Source of the DNA: a virus
IMG/VR virus record: IMGVR_UViG_3300034073_001797
Span: 1 to 34,506 of that record
DNA length: 34,506 bases
Reading direction: 5' to 3' (one strand)
Shown: positions 19,200 through 27,158 of the stretch, piece after piece
Numbering within the stretch: the first letter of the stretch is position 1
Layout of the letters: every line of letters starts with the position of its first letter
Position numbers and translations under genes: made by a program
Notes under the pieces: model-generated
The model's input: the letters and a program-made list of their open reading frames with translations, nothing else
Databases searched by the model: none
Told to the model about the DNA's origin: nothing

Positions 19200-19932
19200 T
19201 GACGATGCCGCCGTCACAGAACCGCTCCTCATAGCCCAGAAGCTCAAGCACACACCCTGCGCCGGTGTCGCAATCGCAGCCTTCATCAACGAGTTTTAGG
19301 TAGATGGTGGCACCGCCGCACGAGTCCGGCGGCGGGTTGCATAAGTCAACGTCGAAGTCTGGTGTTAGCGTCACGAGGCAGCCATTTTCGACCGCTACAG
19401 AATCGATCTCCACGTCATATGTAGTGGTGTCGCAGTCCAGGCCGTATGCACTGGAAAACGTGACCCTAAGCGTGTAGTCCAACCCGAATACAGCCTCGCA
19501 GAAACATGGGCACGGGTTTGGTTCACATGGCCCTGGAGTCCACGTCCCTGGTGCGGCAACAGGGCCGCAACTCTCAAAAATGATGAGCCCCGGCGCGATG
19601 AAGGCACCAGGGTCTTCCGGGTCGCGCTCAACATCAAACGGCCCGCAGTCGTCGCACGAATCTACTTCGTAGGTCTTCACGCAGTAGCCTGGGAACACCT
19701 CCGCATAACCGTCGGGGCACGGATCGCAGTTGAACTCGCCGGCGCAGTTCGTGAATTGCCCAAGGTTGCAAACAAGTATTTCACGATTTTCGCACTGCTC
19801 TTGTGTCAGGCCGCTGCTGCATGTGCCATCCGGCAGGCAGCACACGTTGGTGCTACAGCAGCACGCCTGCTCCGTGCCGACCGCGCCGTCGCGAAACACG
19901 ACCTTGCCGTCCTGAAACGTGATAAGCGTCAT
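19177..19932 (-). CDS. Cys-rich tail-tip protein, 251 aa
   Basis: The ATG at 19932 overlaps the preceding stop by 4 bases. The opening MTLITFQDGKVVFRDGAVGT is followed by ACCC and then CCLPDGTCSSGLTQEQCE, a repeat-like motif I associate with planctomycete secreted proteins. There are 27 cysteines in 251 residues. The C-terminal half is beta-rich. In virions such proteins would be stiffened by disulphides formed outside the cell. It is likely a tail-tip or fibre protein; the exact role is unknown. Confidence 0.65.
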   Translation of the reverse strand: MTLITFQDGKVVFRDGAVGTEQACCCSTNVCCLPDGTCSSGLTQEQCENREILVCNLGQFTNCAGEFNCDPCPDGYAEVFPGYCVKTYEVDSCDDCGPFDVERDPEDPGAFIAPGLIIFESCGPVAAPGTWTPGPCEPNPCPCFCEAVFGLDYTLRVTFSSAYGLDCDTTTYDVEIDSVAVENGCLVTLTPDFDVDLCNPPPDSCGGATIYLKLVDEGCDCDTGAGCVLELLGYEERFCDGGIVNVELIAN

Positions 19933-20414
19933 GTCGTCGCACAGGTTGTGATGCTGTACCACTGCAGGCACGCCGATTCGTTGTGCCCGAGCAGCTGCAC
20001 TGAGCCGCCTGAGTAGCCTGGGAACTGCGTCAAGTCCACGCCGGCAATGCTCGACGAGCACGTCTGCGCCGTGTCCTGCATCTGCAACTCAACCGCAGAT
20101 TGCGTGCCGTTGACGCGCCCGAATATCACGTACCGTGTGTTAGTCGTGCTGGACGTGTCGCTGCCAACCGCAGCGTTGCACCAGTTGTAGACGCTGACCG
20201 TGTTGGTCGACCCTTGCAGCTTGACCGTCTTGTAGGTGCCGATTGACCAGTCGCCCGTGAACGTGCCGAGGCGAAGCTTAACGCCGTCGCCCTGCAGCCT
20301 TGGCGAAGTCGGTAGCCCGCTGGCATCCCGATTGCCGGCCTCGACGATCCGCACCACCTTGGCGATGCGCTCGGCAGAGCCGGGCGTGAAGGTGACGCGA
20401 TCGGCCACGGTCAA
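19929..20414 (-). CDS. Tail-tip protein, unknown family, 161 aa
   Basis: The ATG at 20414 overlaps the previous stop by 4 bases. The N-terminal part (FTPGSAERIAKVVRIVEAGN) is helical; the rest is beta-rich, with Thr/Ser/Gly-rich strands (LGTFTGDWSIGTYKTVKLQ, NTVSVYNWCNAAVGSDTS) and ends SITTCATT. It lies between two tail-tip genes and is probably a minor tail protein. No recognised domain. Confidence 0.55.
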   Translation of the reverse strand: MTVADRVTFTPGSAERIAKVVRIVEAGNRDASGLPTSPRLQGDGVKLRLGTFTGDWSIGTYKTVKLQGSTNTVSVYNWCNAAVGSDTSSTTNTRYVIFGRVNGTQSAVELQMQDTAQTCSSSIAGVDLTQFPGYSGGSVQLLGHNESACLQWYSITTCATT

Positions 20415-20779
20415 TCCTCAAAAATGGTAAGCACGGCCCGGGTGTCTTCGACGGCCGCCTTGGCAGCGTAATCACCAGGGGCAAGCCGCAGGACGGCCGC
20501 CTCGCCGGCCTTCAGCCGGACGGCGTCGTGTAGCGTCGTGCCGTCGAGCCGGCCGATGCTCACCGTGTGCGTCGTCTCCGTGGCCAGCGACCTGGCGAAG
20601 CACAAGCCCAAGGCACCCAGAGTCGTGGTCGTGATTTGCGTGGTCGTCGTGCCGAGCTCGAGCGTCACCGCCAGGAGCCCGGCCGTCGCCAGGTCCGCCG
20701 TAACGCCCGAAGCCGAGAACGTGTTCTGTAGGGCTCCCTTGTTGAGCTGCCCAGAGATCGTGTAGCTGAGGTCTGCCAT
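20411..20779 (-). CDS. Minor virion protein, beta-rich, 122 aa
   Basis: The start is ATG 20779, 9 bases downstream of the previous stop. It opens MADLSYTISGQLNKGALQ and is rich in Thr, Ala, Leu and Val (GTTTTQITTTTLGALG, VRLKAGEAAVLRLAPGDY). The alternation of strands suggests a small beta-sandwich. It overlaps the next gene by 4 bases. Its place after the tape measure and the 289-residue tail protein suggests that it is a tail-tip or fibre component; the sequence gives no family. Confidence 0.55.
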   Translation of the reverse strand: MADLSYTISGQLNKGALQNTFSASGVTADLATAGLLAVTLELGTTTTQITTTTLGALGLCFARSLATETTHTVSIGRLDGTTLHDAVRLKAGEAAVLRLAPGDYAAKAAVEDTRAVLTIFED

Positions 20780-20788
20780 GAGTGTCAC

Positions 20789-21658
20789 CTAGAGCCAGGA
20801 TGGTGTGCCAAAGTACGTTGAGAAATCGACTTCTCGGTTGACGCGACGGTCAAGGATGTCAGGCAGTTGGCCAGCGGACTTGAGCGTGCCGTTGCTGTTG
20901 AGGGCCACGGGGTTGACGGCCGCCACCTTTTCGCCGCTGTCCGGGTCGATGACGTACGCCCGCTTCTTGACGCTGCCGTCCAAAAAGTTGTATCCAACGT
21001 CGGGCAACTGCAGGTTCCAACCGGTTTGGCGGTACGCCAGTTCACTCGTAATCGCCCAGTAGTTCACCTCAGCACCGTTGACGACTTCGGTCTGCTGTTG
21101 GCCGCTGATGCCGATGCACTTCCAGTGATGGGCGGGAGCGCCGAGGTAGGTGCCTTGGTTAACGGTGTTAGTGACAGCGACGGCAGTGGCCAACGGAAAG
21201 CTGGCCCGGTTGGCGTTGATCGTGGCCCGGCACTCGCCCTCTTCGGTTGTCAGGCCCTCAAAGTAGTCAAACGCTGAGTTGACGAGCGGCTTTTGCGTGG
21301 CACCGTCCCAGTAGAACAACGCCGGCACCGCAGCGCCGCCAGTCGAGAAGCTCCACACGTCTGGCCTGGCCAGCGGGTTGGGGTCTCGCTCGTCTGGGTT
21401 GAGCACCTCGTAGCGATACGTGATCTCGGCGTGAAACGGTGACGGGCTGCCCTCGGTCAACTGGGCATCCGTCATAATCATGAACGGATATTCGGGGTGG
21501 GGTGCCCCGTGGAAGATGCCGACCGTGTTCGCGGCCTCGGTGATGGTCGGCGCTGTGTTGTCGAGCGTGAGAACGAACTTCCGCTCAGCCGACGGCGGCT
21601 CGCCGAACCGGTGCGAGAAGGTGCGTCCAACGAGCTCGCGGTAGGCCAGAACGCTCAC
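20789..21658 (-). CDS. Tail protein after the tape measure, 289 aa
   Basis: The ATG at 21658 overlaps the tape measure stop by 4 bases. It opens MSVLAYRELVGRTFSHRFGE. A beta-rich body (FVLTLDNTAPTITEAANTV, AEITYRYEVLNPDERDPNP, WSFSTGGAAVPALFYWDG) is followed by a C-terminal part with AYVIDPDSGEKVAAVNPVAL. Genes directly after the tape measure usually encode distal tail or baseplate-hub parts. The sequence does not match a known Dit family by eye, so the function is inferred from its place. Confidence 0.55.
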   Translation of the reverse strand: MSVLAYRELVGRTFSHRFGEPPSAERKFVLTLDNTAPTITEAANTVGIFHGAPHPEYPFMIMTDAQLTEGSPSPFHAEITYRYEVLNPDERDPNPLARPDVWSFSTGGAAVPALFYWDGATQKPLVNSAFDYFEGLTTEEGECRATINANRASFPLATAVAVTNTVNQGTYLGAPAHHWKCIGISGQQQTEVVNGAEVNYWAITSELAYRQTGWNLQLPDVGYNFLDGSVKKRAYVIDPDSGEKVAAVNPVALNSNGTLKSAGQLPDILDRRVNREVDFSTYFGTPSWL

Positions 21659-23349
21659 GCTGCCCTCCCGGCACCGCCGATAATCTTGACCTTCTCGGCC
21701 TGCAACGCGGCAATGTTGGCGTTCATCTTCTGGAGCTCGCCGAGCTGCTTGCGGTACTCTCCGATGGCCGGATCCTCACGGCCTGCGGCAATGCTCAGCA
21801 CCTCACTGATGCCGCCTGATCGGATGTCGCCAACTTGTAGGGCCTGGTTGCTGCGGCGGGAAAGGGCGTCCAGGCGGTCGGCTTCGATCTCGGCGGCACG
21901 CTTGGCACGGTCCTCTTCGGCCTTGGCTATCGCCTCATCGGCACGCTCAATAGCCTTCAGCCGCTCTTCCTCAGCCTTGCGGGCCTCTTCGGCTGCTTTT
22001 CGGGAAGCCTCGGCGGCGGCTGCTTGCTGCCGTTGTGCGGCTGCTTGAGCGCGCTGGGCCTCTGACTCGGCCTGGCTGGCAGGATTGTTGCGGTTGGCAA
22101 ACCGATCGCGTGCGGACTGCACCGCCCTGCTCGCAGGACCGTCGGACGCCTGCGGCAAGCCAGAGCCACCAAACACTGCGGCGGACGCTGCTCGTGTTAT
22201 TCCTTCGCCAGCCGACTGCAAATCGGCAACATTTTTTCTGCCTGCTTCCAGTGCGTTGGCTTGAAAATCTTTGCCAAACTGCTCAAGGTCGCTGCTAACC
22301 CAAGACCCTAGCTCCTCAAGGAACTTGCCCAACGCCAATGCGATGCCGTTCCCAATAAGCTCGAACGTGTTAAAAATCGCCCGCAGCGTTTCGCTGATTG
22401 CCGTAAACACATTTGCCACGAACTCAAACACGGTTGCGGCCGTTTGCAGGCTCGCGCCAAACTCTCCGAACTGGGCGATGGCGGCATCAAAGATGCCGGC
22501 TATGTACTCAGCGAAATCCAGCAGTCCTTCAGTTAGAGCGTCGGCGATGCCGCTGCCACCGCCACCACCAAAGCTATTGAAAGACTCGACGAACAGCAGA
22601 AACTCTTCTGCCAATGCAGAAACCACCGGGGCCAAGTTGGCTGTTACTTGGCCGATGATGCCGTCAAACGTCTTGCTGACCAAATCCAGCGAGTCGTTCA
22701 TTTGTTCGATAGCGGCTGTTTGATCGCCCGAAAGCACAATGCCCAAGCGGTTGGCCCTGGCTTCGACTTCCTCGAGGTTGCTGGCAAACAGCGGCAGCAG
22801 TTCGACGCCCGTGCGGCCAAACAAGTCAACGGCTGCGGCAGCCTGTGCGGCAGGATCTGGAATCGTTGCAATGGCTGCGGCCACAGCGCGGAACTGGTCT
22901 TCCGGCGTTAGCCCTGCAAGCTCTTCAACACTCAGGCCGATGTTTGTAAAAGCCTTCTGAGCAGCTGCAGACCCTGCGGATGCGTCACCCAGCGTAATGC
23001 TGAGACGCTGCAGGCCGCCCTCAAGGTTTTGGACGCCAGACAAATCTGCTGCTACTTGGAAGCCTTGCAAGGCCTCGATTGCAATCCCGGTGCGCTGGGA
23101 CAGCTTGGCGGTCTGGTCGATGCTCTGGGCGACACCGAGGGCGTAGTCGGCAGCAGATCGCGCAGCGCCCGAAAATGCCGACGCCAGCCGGGTGCCGATC
23201 TCAATGCCGACGAGAGCGCGAAGCGAGCCTGCGGCACTAGCAGCGGATTTGTTTAGCCGTCCAAGCAGGCGCTCGGTCTGGTTGACACCACGCCCAATCC
23301 CCGCCGTGTCGGCGGTGATCTTCATGTTCAAGCCGACTGCAGTGGCCAT
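21655..23349 (-). CDS. Tail tape measure protein, 564 aa
   Basis: The ATG shares a base with the chaperone stop (TAATG). The N-terminus (ITADTAGIGRGVNQTERLLG, LNKSAASAAGSLRALV) matches the usual tape measure start, with repeated helical and hydrophobic parts (VFEFVANVFTAISETLRAIF, LIGNGIALALGKFLEELG) and a long Ala/Glu/Lys/Gln coiled-coil toward the C-terminus (QAAAAEASRKAAEEARKAEE). It sets tail length and passes into the host envelope with DNA. At 564 residues it predicts a short to medium tail, roughly 80-90 nm at 1.5 angstrom per residue. The preceding genes are the G and GT chaperones. Confidence 0.85.
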   Translation of the reverse strand: MATAVGLNMKITADTAGIGRGVNQTERLLGRLNKSAASAAGSLRALVGIEIGTRLASAFSGAARSAADYALGVAQSIDQTAKLSQRTGIAIEALQGFQVAADLSGVQNLEGGLQRLSITLGDASAGSAAAQKAFTNIGLSVEELAGLTPEDQFRAVAAAIATIPDPAAQAAAAVDLFGRTGVELLPLFASNLEEVEARANRLGIVLSGDQTAAIEQMNDSLDLVSKTFDGIIGQVTANLAPVVSALAEEFLLFVESFNSFGGGGGSGIADALTEGLLDFAEYIAGIFDAAIAQFGEFGASLQTAATVFEFVANVFTAISETLRAIFNTFELIGNGIALALGKFLEELGSWVSSDLEQFGKDFQANALEAGRKNVADLQSAGEGITRAASAAVFGGSGLPQASDGPASRAVQSARDRFANRNNPASQAESEAQRAQAAAQRQQAAAAEASRKAAEEARKAEEERLKAIERADEAIAKAEEDRAKRAAEIEADRLDALSRRSNQALQVGDIRSGGISEVLSIAAGREDPAIGEYRKQLGELQKMNANIAALQAEKVKIIGGAGRAA

Positions 23350-23660
23350 TAGCTACCTCGCAGTTCCTGCTTGAGTTGCCGCAGCGCGGCTGCGATTTGC
23401 TCGGGGTGCTGCGGTGGCTTTGTGATTGGCACGAAGTCGACAGCTTTGGGAGGCCGGCCCTTTGGCGAGTACGGGGCCAGCATCGAAGACGCCAGCACGC
23501 CGGTCTGATGCCACGGGTCGGGCAGCGGCATAAAGTACGTGTGCACCGCCACCCACTCGCTCAGCTCTTGGGAGTCCATCTCGGTGCATATCTGTTTCAC
23601 GCTCTTCCCAAGACATGCGGCCAGCCGGAACAGAAACAACCGGGCGGGCCGCAGGTTTAG
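23349..23660 (-). CDS. Tail assembly chaperone T part, made as a -1 frameshift fusion (gpGT)
   Basis: This frame is open from the slippery site and contains LFLFRLAACLGKSVKQICTE, then QELSEWVAVHTYFMPLPDPW, the usual T-domain landmarks of siphovirus chaperones. A -1 slip at A-AAA-AAC (23666-23660) puts ribosomes from gpG straight into it, giving a predicted fusion of 114+103=217 residues. A separate TTG start at 23639 is possible but needs no frameshift. gpGT escorts the tape measure during tail assembly and is not part of the virion. Its stop overlaps the tape measure start. Confidence 0.8.
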   Translation of the reverse strand, partial: LNLRPARLFLFRLAACLGKSVKQICTEMDSQELSEWVAVHTYFMPLPDPWHQTGVLASSMLAPYSPKGRPPKAVDFVPITKPPQHPEQIAAALRQLKQELRGS

Positions 23661-23666
23661 TTTTTT
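23616..23666 (-). promoter_or_regulatory. Programmed -1 ribosomal frameshift site with hairpin
   Basis: A-AAA-AAC (23666-23660) is a textbook slippery heptamer in the gpG frame, directly before the TAA stop (23659-23657). Six bases after it starts a hairpin: TGCGGCC (23653-23647) pairs with GGCCGCA (23622-23616), and an inner CCGG/CCGG pair lies inside the loop. Confidence 0.85.
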
Positions 23667-24001
23667 GCGAGCTCCTCCACGTCGGCGTCGGTCAGCTTGT
23701 TGTGCTTCATGGCCGCTTCCCAGAGGGTGCCGACGACGCGGGCCGACTTCTTGGCGAGCACGTCAACCTCTTCCTTGGTGAACAGCAGCTCGCCCTTGTC
23801 GTTGCAGAGAACCCGCTGCAGGAACTTGCTGCGGAAGTTGGGGACGCCGGTCGACTTGTTGGCCATCCACTCGTTCTCGTAGCTGTCGCGCTCGCCAACG
23901 CTCATGACGCGGATAAAGACGGACCCGCCCCACTCGGGCACATTCACCTCGAGGAGGCCCAGGTCGTCGGCGGCCAGAATCTGTTCTTTGGTCAGTGCCA
24001 T
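23657..24001 (-). CDS. Tail assembly chaperone gpG, 114 aa
   Basis: The ATG at 24001 begins MALTKEQILAADDLGLLEVN, with PEWGGSVFIRVMSVGERDSY, a short beta-rich domain, and a helical C-terminus (EELAKN). The layout and length fit tail assembly chaperone G, which coats the tape measure. It ends GCA AAA AAC TAA, in the slippery frame for the fusion. The gene lies between the tail tube genes and the tape measure, as in lambda and many siphoviruses. Confidence 0.75.
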   Translation of the reverse strand: MALTKEQILAADDLGLLEVNVPEWGGSVFIRVMSVGERDSYENEWMANKSTGVPNFRSKFLQRVLCNDKGELLFTKEEVDVLAKKSARVVGTLWEAAMKHNKLTDADVEELAKN

Positions 24002-24004
24002 GTG

Positions 24005-24340
24005 TCAGGTGTCCAAGAGTTTGGCCGTGAACGTGTACCGCGTGACTCCGTTGAGCTCAGGCGTCGCGCTCACTGCCGTGCATACTGCATTGAATGTCAA
24101 GGACACGCCGCCTCCGGAAACCATTAACTCCTTGCGCTGGCCGTATTCGGAAATTGTCATGTTGGCCGTGCCGTAGGCAGAGATGGAGATGTCCCCCACC
24201 TCGTCGCTCCACCCGGTAGATGCACCGCTTAGAGAGCGATCTTTCCGGACACCGCCATAGAGCGGAAGGCCGAGCTCGTAGACCTCAGCGAACGCAGAGC
24301 CGCCCCAGGTCGCCGTGATGCCGGTGGAGTAGGTCGCCAT
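24005..24340 (-). CDS. Second tail-tube-like protein, 111 aa
   Basis: The ATG at 24340 begins MATYSTGITATWGGSAFAEV. The body is beta-rich with Gly, Thr and Ser (LSGASTGWSDEVGDISISAY, TANMTISEYGQRKELMVSGG, NAVCTAVSATPELNGVTRYT) and ends FTAKLLDT. It sits between the other tube-like gene and gpG. Two short tube-like proteins in a row may form a mixed tube, or one may be a terminator or initiator component. There is no clear family motif, only the beta-sandwich look and the position. Confidence 0.55.
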   Translation of the reverse strand: MATYSTGITATWGGSAFAEVYELGLPLYGGVRKDRSLSGASTGWSDEVGDISISAYGTANMTISEYGQRKELMVSGGGVSLTFNAVCTAVSATPELNGVTRYTFTAKLLDT

Positions 24341-24355
24341 GCCGGGCCTCCCGGC

Positions 24356-24733
24356 TTAGACGATCCGCACGGTGGCCGAGCCGCGGATCACGTCGTTCAC
24401 GGCCAGCGTTAACGAAGAACTGACCACCGTGCACGCCGTGCCGCTCAACGAAATGCCGCCCGAGATTGCGTAGGCACCGGTTGTGCCGCCAGCCAGTTGG
24501 GTCGTGCCGATGTAGTCGAACGACAACTCTTTGCCGGTGTCACCAGACGCAGCACCCTTGAGCGGCCGGTCTTGTGTCAGGACTGTCTCGCCAGCCGTCT
24601 GCCCCAAGTGCGAAACGTCGATTTTGTCGTCACCGGAGATGTCGGAGAAGTTAACCGTGATGCTGGTCACGGTAAACGTTGACCCGGCTACCGTCAGCGT
24701 TGTGCCCGAGGAATCATGCGGCGTCGCAGCCAT
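24356..24733 (-). CDS. Tail-tube-like protein, 125 aa
   Basis: The ATG at 24733 begins MAATPHDSSGTTLTVAGSTF. Strands such as TVTSITVNFSDISGDDKIDV, GETVLTQDRPLKGAASGDTG and TACTVVSSSLTLAVNDVIRG, with an ending RGSATVRIV, fit the small beta-sandwich subunit of a siphovirus tail tube. It comes immediately after the tail completion protein at 24737. This is the better candidate for the major tail protein of the two tube-like genes. Confidence 0.6.
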   Translation of the reverse strand: MAATPHDSSGTTLTVAGSTFTVTSITVNFSDISGDDKIDVSHLGQTAGETVLTQDRPLKGAASGDTGKELSFDYIGTTQLAGGTTGAYAISGGISLSGTACTVVSSSLTLAVNDVIRGSATVRIV

Positions 24734-24736
24734 GCT

Positions 24737-25150
24737 TTAGCTCTCCTGCCACCAAACGTCGTAAGTCTGTGTGATCTGATATGCCGGCGGCAGGTCGCCG
24801 CCTTGCAGCGTCACAAAGTCGTCGGATTCGCTTTCCAACGATGTCTGTGACACTGTGCAGCCTAGGGCAGAGCCCCCGTAGCCATCCAGAGCCGCACGGC
24901 AGGCGTCGGCCACCTCTCGGGCCTGCTCGTAGCCGCCAGCGTAGACTTGGAGCTCGACGCTGAGTCGAGGCACGCCCATAGGGGCCGCCAGAGTCTGCTC
25001 GCGGTCAACCGCGCTGCGGCGGTACGTGGCGAACGGGTACGTAGCCGACTGGGGGGCCATGACGGCGTAGATCCGCCGGCCCATCAGACGGGCCACGGCC
25101 GGGGACGCCACGAGGGCGCGGAGCAGGACGGCTTCGGGGGATTTGAGCAT
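24737..25150 (-). CDS. Tail completion protein (DUF3168/gp17-like), 137 aa
   Basis: The ATG at 25150 shares its base with the previous stop. Landmarks are EAVLLRALVASPAVARLMG, RRIYAVMAPQSATYPFATYR and RLSVELQVYAGGYEQAREVAD, followed by ALGCTVSQTSLESESDDFVT and a final AYQITQTYDVWWQES. This is the usual pattern of the DUF3168 family (gp17 of several siphophages), which caps or terminates the tail at the head end. It lies between the gp10-like and the tube-like genes as expected. Confidence 0.8.
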   Translation of the reverse strand: MLKSPEAVLLRALVASPAVARLMGRRIYAVMAPQSATYPFATYRRSAVDREQTLAAPMGVPRLSVELQVYAGGYEQAREVADACRAALDGYGGSALGCTVSQTSLESESDDFVTLQGGDLPPAYQITQTYDVWWQES

Positions 25151-25845
25151 CAGACCTGCGTCCCCTTCGGCGGAAACTTGTTGGCCAAATCCTTTTGCGC
25201 CTTTTCAATGGCGGTCTGCATGCCGGCTTTTAACTCAGAGCGGATGGATCCAGACGACTTTTTAAAAGCTGTCGCAATCGGCTTTTCAGGCTGAGTCACG
25301 CCGAGGTAGACGCGCTGGCCGGCAGGAGCACGCTTGAAAAACGCCTTGGGCAACTTGGGCGTGGTCTGCACCCGACTAGACCCGGCAAACTTGCCACGCT
25401 TCGGCGGCGGCTTAAGAACAAACGGCCCAAGTCGGTTGTAACTGGAGGCTATGGATTTCTTTGTGTACCTGGGCTTGGTGCCAAACTCTAAGAACCCGGC
25501 ATGAAAAGCCCGGTCTTTGCCGGTCTTGATGGATTTTGAAGAACCGCTAGCTGCAGCGTACTTGGTCGCCCCGGTCCCTGCCTTGGTAAACCCAACCATG
25601 CCGACAGCGTTGCCGGTCTTCTTGTACGTGACGATCTTGGTGGTGATGGCTCGCCGCAAGTTGCCGGTCGGCCCCTTCTGGTTTGCCCGAACTTCCGCAC
25701 GCAGCGCGTTCAGCCCTGGCTTGCTTGCCTTTCTAATCGCGGCCCCGAGGTGCTTGGCAGCAATGTTGTTAGGAACCTTGCGAAGCTCTTTTCGCAGCTC
25801 CTGCAGTTCAGGGAACTCGACTTTAACGCCAGTAAACCTCCCCAT
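25150..25845 (-). CDS. HK97 gp10-like head-tail joining protein, 231 aa
   Basis: The ATG at 25845 overlaps the adaptor stop (TGATG). The opening MGRFTGVKVEFPELQELRKE, then LGAAIRKASKPGLNALRAEV and TGNLRRAITTKIV match HK97 gp10-type minor tail/neck proteins. The middle is rich in Lys and Gly (TGKDRAFHAGFLEFGTKPRY, where FLEFGT is a typical family element). At 231 residues it is longer than the usual 110-150, with an inserted basic segment (PPPKRGKFAGSSRVQTTPKL). Confidence 0.75.
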   Translation of the reverse strand: MGRFTGVKVEFPELQELRKELRKVPNNIAAKHLGAAIRKASKPGLNALRAEVRANQKGPTGNLRRAITTKIVTYKKTGNAVGMVGFTKAGTGATKYAAASGSSKSIKTGKDRAFHAGFLEFGTKPRYTKKSIASSYNRLGPFVLKPPPKRGKFAGSSRVQTTPKLPKAFFKRAPAGQRVYLGVTQPEKPIATAFKKSSGSIRSELKAGMQTAIEKAQKDLANKFPPKGTQV

Positions 25846-26165
25846 CAGACCGCCTCCTGGCAAATGGCGACGTTCTCGCTGCGGTTGGCGTACTCAAGCA
25901 AGGACACGATTTCCAGCACACGGCCGCGCCACAGCAGTCGCATGTTGTGAGTCATGCCTTCCACGTACCGCATCCGCACCCTGTGCGTGACGCTTACGTC
26001 CGCCTGGCCCAGGTCCAGCGCCTCGCGGCTGCTAACACCTTCCACACTCGCCCATCGCTCGGCAAACGTGGCCCACTCCAGCGTGGTCTCACCGAGCGAG
26101 TTGCGCCGCTCGGTCGCCTGCTGGATGGTCACACGCTCGCGGAGCTTGCCAAGGTCAAGTGCCAT
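25845..26165 (-). CDS. Head-tail adaptor (Phage_H_T_join, SPP1 gp16-like), 106 aa
   Basis: The ATG at 26165 overlaps the previous stop by 11 bases. The sequence ALDLGKLRERVTIQQATERR, SLGETTLEWATFAERWASVE, HRVRMRYVEGMTHNMRLLW and GRVLEIVSLLEYANRSENV is a good match to the head-tail joining family: a small beta-barrel with the 'ER.tiq....t.d..G' start and a 'W.dvg..ravye' feel. It forms a ring on the connector. Neighbours are the connector (26565) and gp10-like protein (25150). Confidence 0.8.
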   Translation of the reverse strand: MALDLGKLRERVTIQQATERRNSLGETTLEWATFAERWASVEGVSSREALDLGQADVSVTHRVRMRYVEGMTHNMRLLWRGRVLEIVSLLEYANRSENVAICQEAV

Positions 26166-26565
26166 AGAAGACGATGGTGTAGGAGGAGGTCGAGCCAGGA
26201 GCGCCAGTGTTACGCACGTAACTCGCTACTCCGCTCCACTTGCAAACTGCGATTGAGCCATCTCCACTATGCAACTCTCCGTACAAATCATTGTTTGTGA
26301 GAACAACGTTTCCGCCAAATGCTTGAAACGCAACACGATCGGGCAAGGCAGGCGAAACAAACGAAACAAGATCACCGGAAGCGTCACGGTATTCGGACGG
26401 ATTAAGGGTGATTGCGACCTGCGTTGTCCCGCAAGTCCCCGTCACAATCGCCACCTTGCCCGAGGTGTACTCGGTCGAGTCCTCAAGGCTCACCACCTTG
26501 AGCGACGCGGTGCCGTCGGTGTCGTGGAACAGCACGTCGACGTTGATGCGGCCGTTGATTGCCAT
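26155..26565 (-). CDS. Unknown virion protein between connector and adaptor, 136 aa
   Basis: The ATG at 26565 shares a base with the connector stop. It begins MAINGRINVDVLFHDTDGTA, with beta-rich sequence (YTSGKVAIVTGTCGTTQVAI, SFVSPALPDRVAFQAFGGNV) and ends SYTIVFYGT. A single cysteine pair (TGTCG, CKWSG) is seen. In many siphophages this slot holds a small structural or decoration protein. No family could be named from the sequence. Confidence 0.55.
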   Translation of the reverse strand: MAINGRINVDVLFHDTDGTASLKVVSLEDSTEYTSGKVAIVTGTCGTTQVAITLNPSEYRDASGDLVSFVSPALPDRVAFQAFGGNVVLTNNDLYGELHSGDGSIAVCKWSGVASYVRNTGAPGSTSSYTIVFYGT

Positions 26566-27158
26566 CAGCGGTAACTCCCCCAGCGGTGCGTGTCGAGCAG
26601 GGCCTTCACGCCCAGCGGCACCTCGGCCATGCTCGGAGCCACCGCCGTGCGGTGCTCATAGAGGTGCGAGACGAGCATCAGGACGGCCGAACGGATGGCT
26701 GCCGGCACGCTCGTGCCGTCGGCCCCGTAGCCGCCCCACCACGTCACGCTCACGGCGTTCTCGTCGTACAGGTGGCCCGGCCAGGTGCCGGCGTACACGG
26801 TGCGGATCACGCCCGGCGTCGCCGCCCGGTCCACCCGGTACTCGCTCGTGTTGAGCGTGGCCGTGGCCTGCGTCTCGAGCGTGTAGGTCACCACCGTGGC
26901 CGTTGTCGTTCCGGCCTGGGCCATCGGCGGCCGGGGCAGCTCAAACTCCCACGGGAAACGGTCGGCCCGCATCGTCCACTGCGTGTGAACCAGCGTCCGA
27001 TCTAGGTACTCCTCGCAGAACTCGCGGGCCGCCTTGATGATGGCCGAGATGAGCGAGTCGTCGTCGGAGATGTCGACCCGCAGGTGTGCCTTGGCCTCGG
27101 CAAGCGTCACGGGCTCGACGGCCGGCTCGGTCGCACGGACAAGGCTGCGGTACTTCAT
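26565..27158 (-). CDS. Head-tail connector protein, gp6/phiE125 gp8-like, 197 aa
   Basis: The start is ATG 27158 (TGATG overlap). EPVTLAEAKAHLRVDISDDD, IIKAAREFCEEYLDRTLVHT and VSVTWWGGYGADGTSVPAAI are the characteristic blocks of the phage gp6-like connector family: the N-terminal 'Lae.k.hLri' helix set and a C-terminal 'P..i..ail.l....y..R'. The protein forms a ring between portal and adaptor. Confidence 0.85.
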   Translation of the reverse strand: MKYRSLVRATEPAVEPVTLAEAKAHLRVDISDDDSLISAIIKAAREFCEEYLDRTLVHTQWTMRADRFPWEFELPRPPMAQAGTTTATVVTYTLETQATATLNTSEYRVDRAATPGVIRTVYAGTWPGHLYDENAVSVTWWGGYGADGTSVPAAIRSAVLMLVSHLYEHRTAVAPSMAEVPLGVKALLDTHRWGSYR

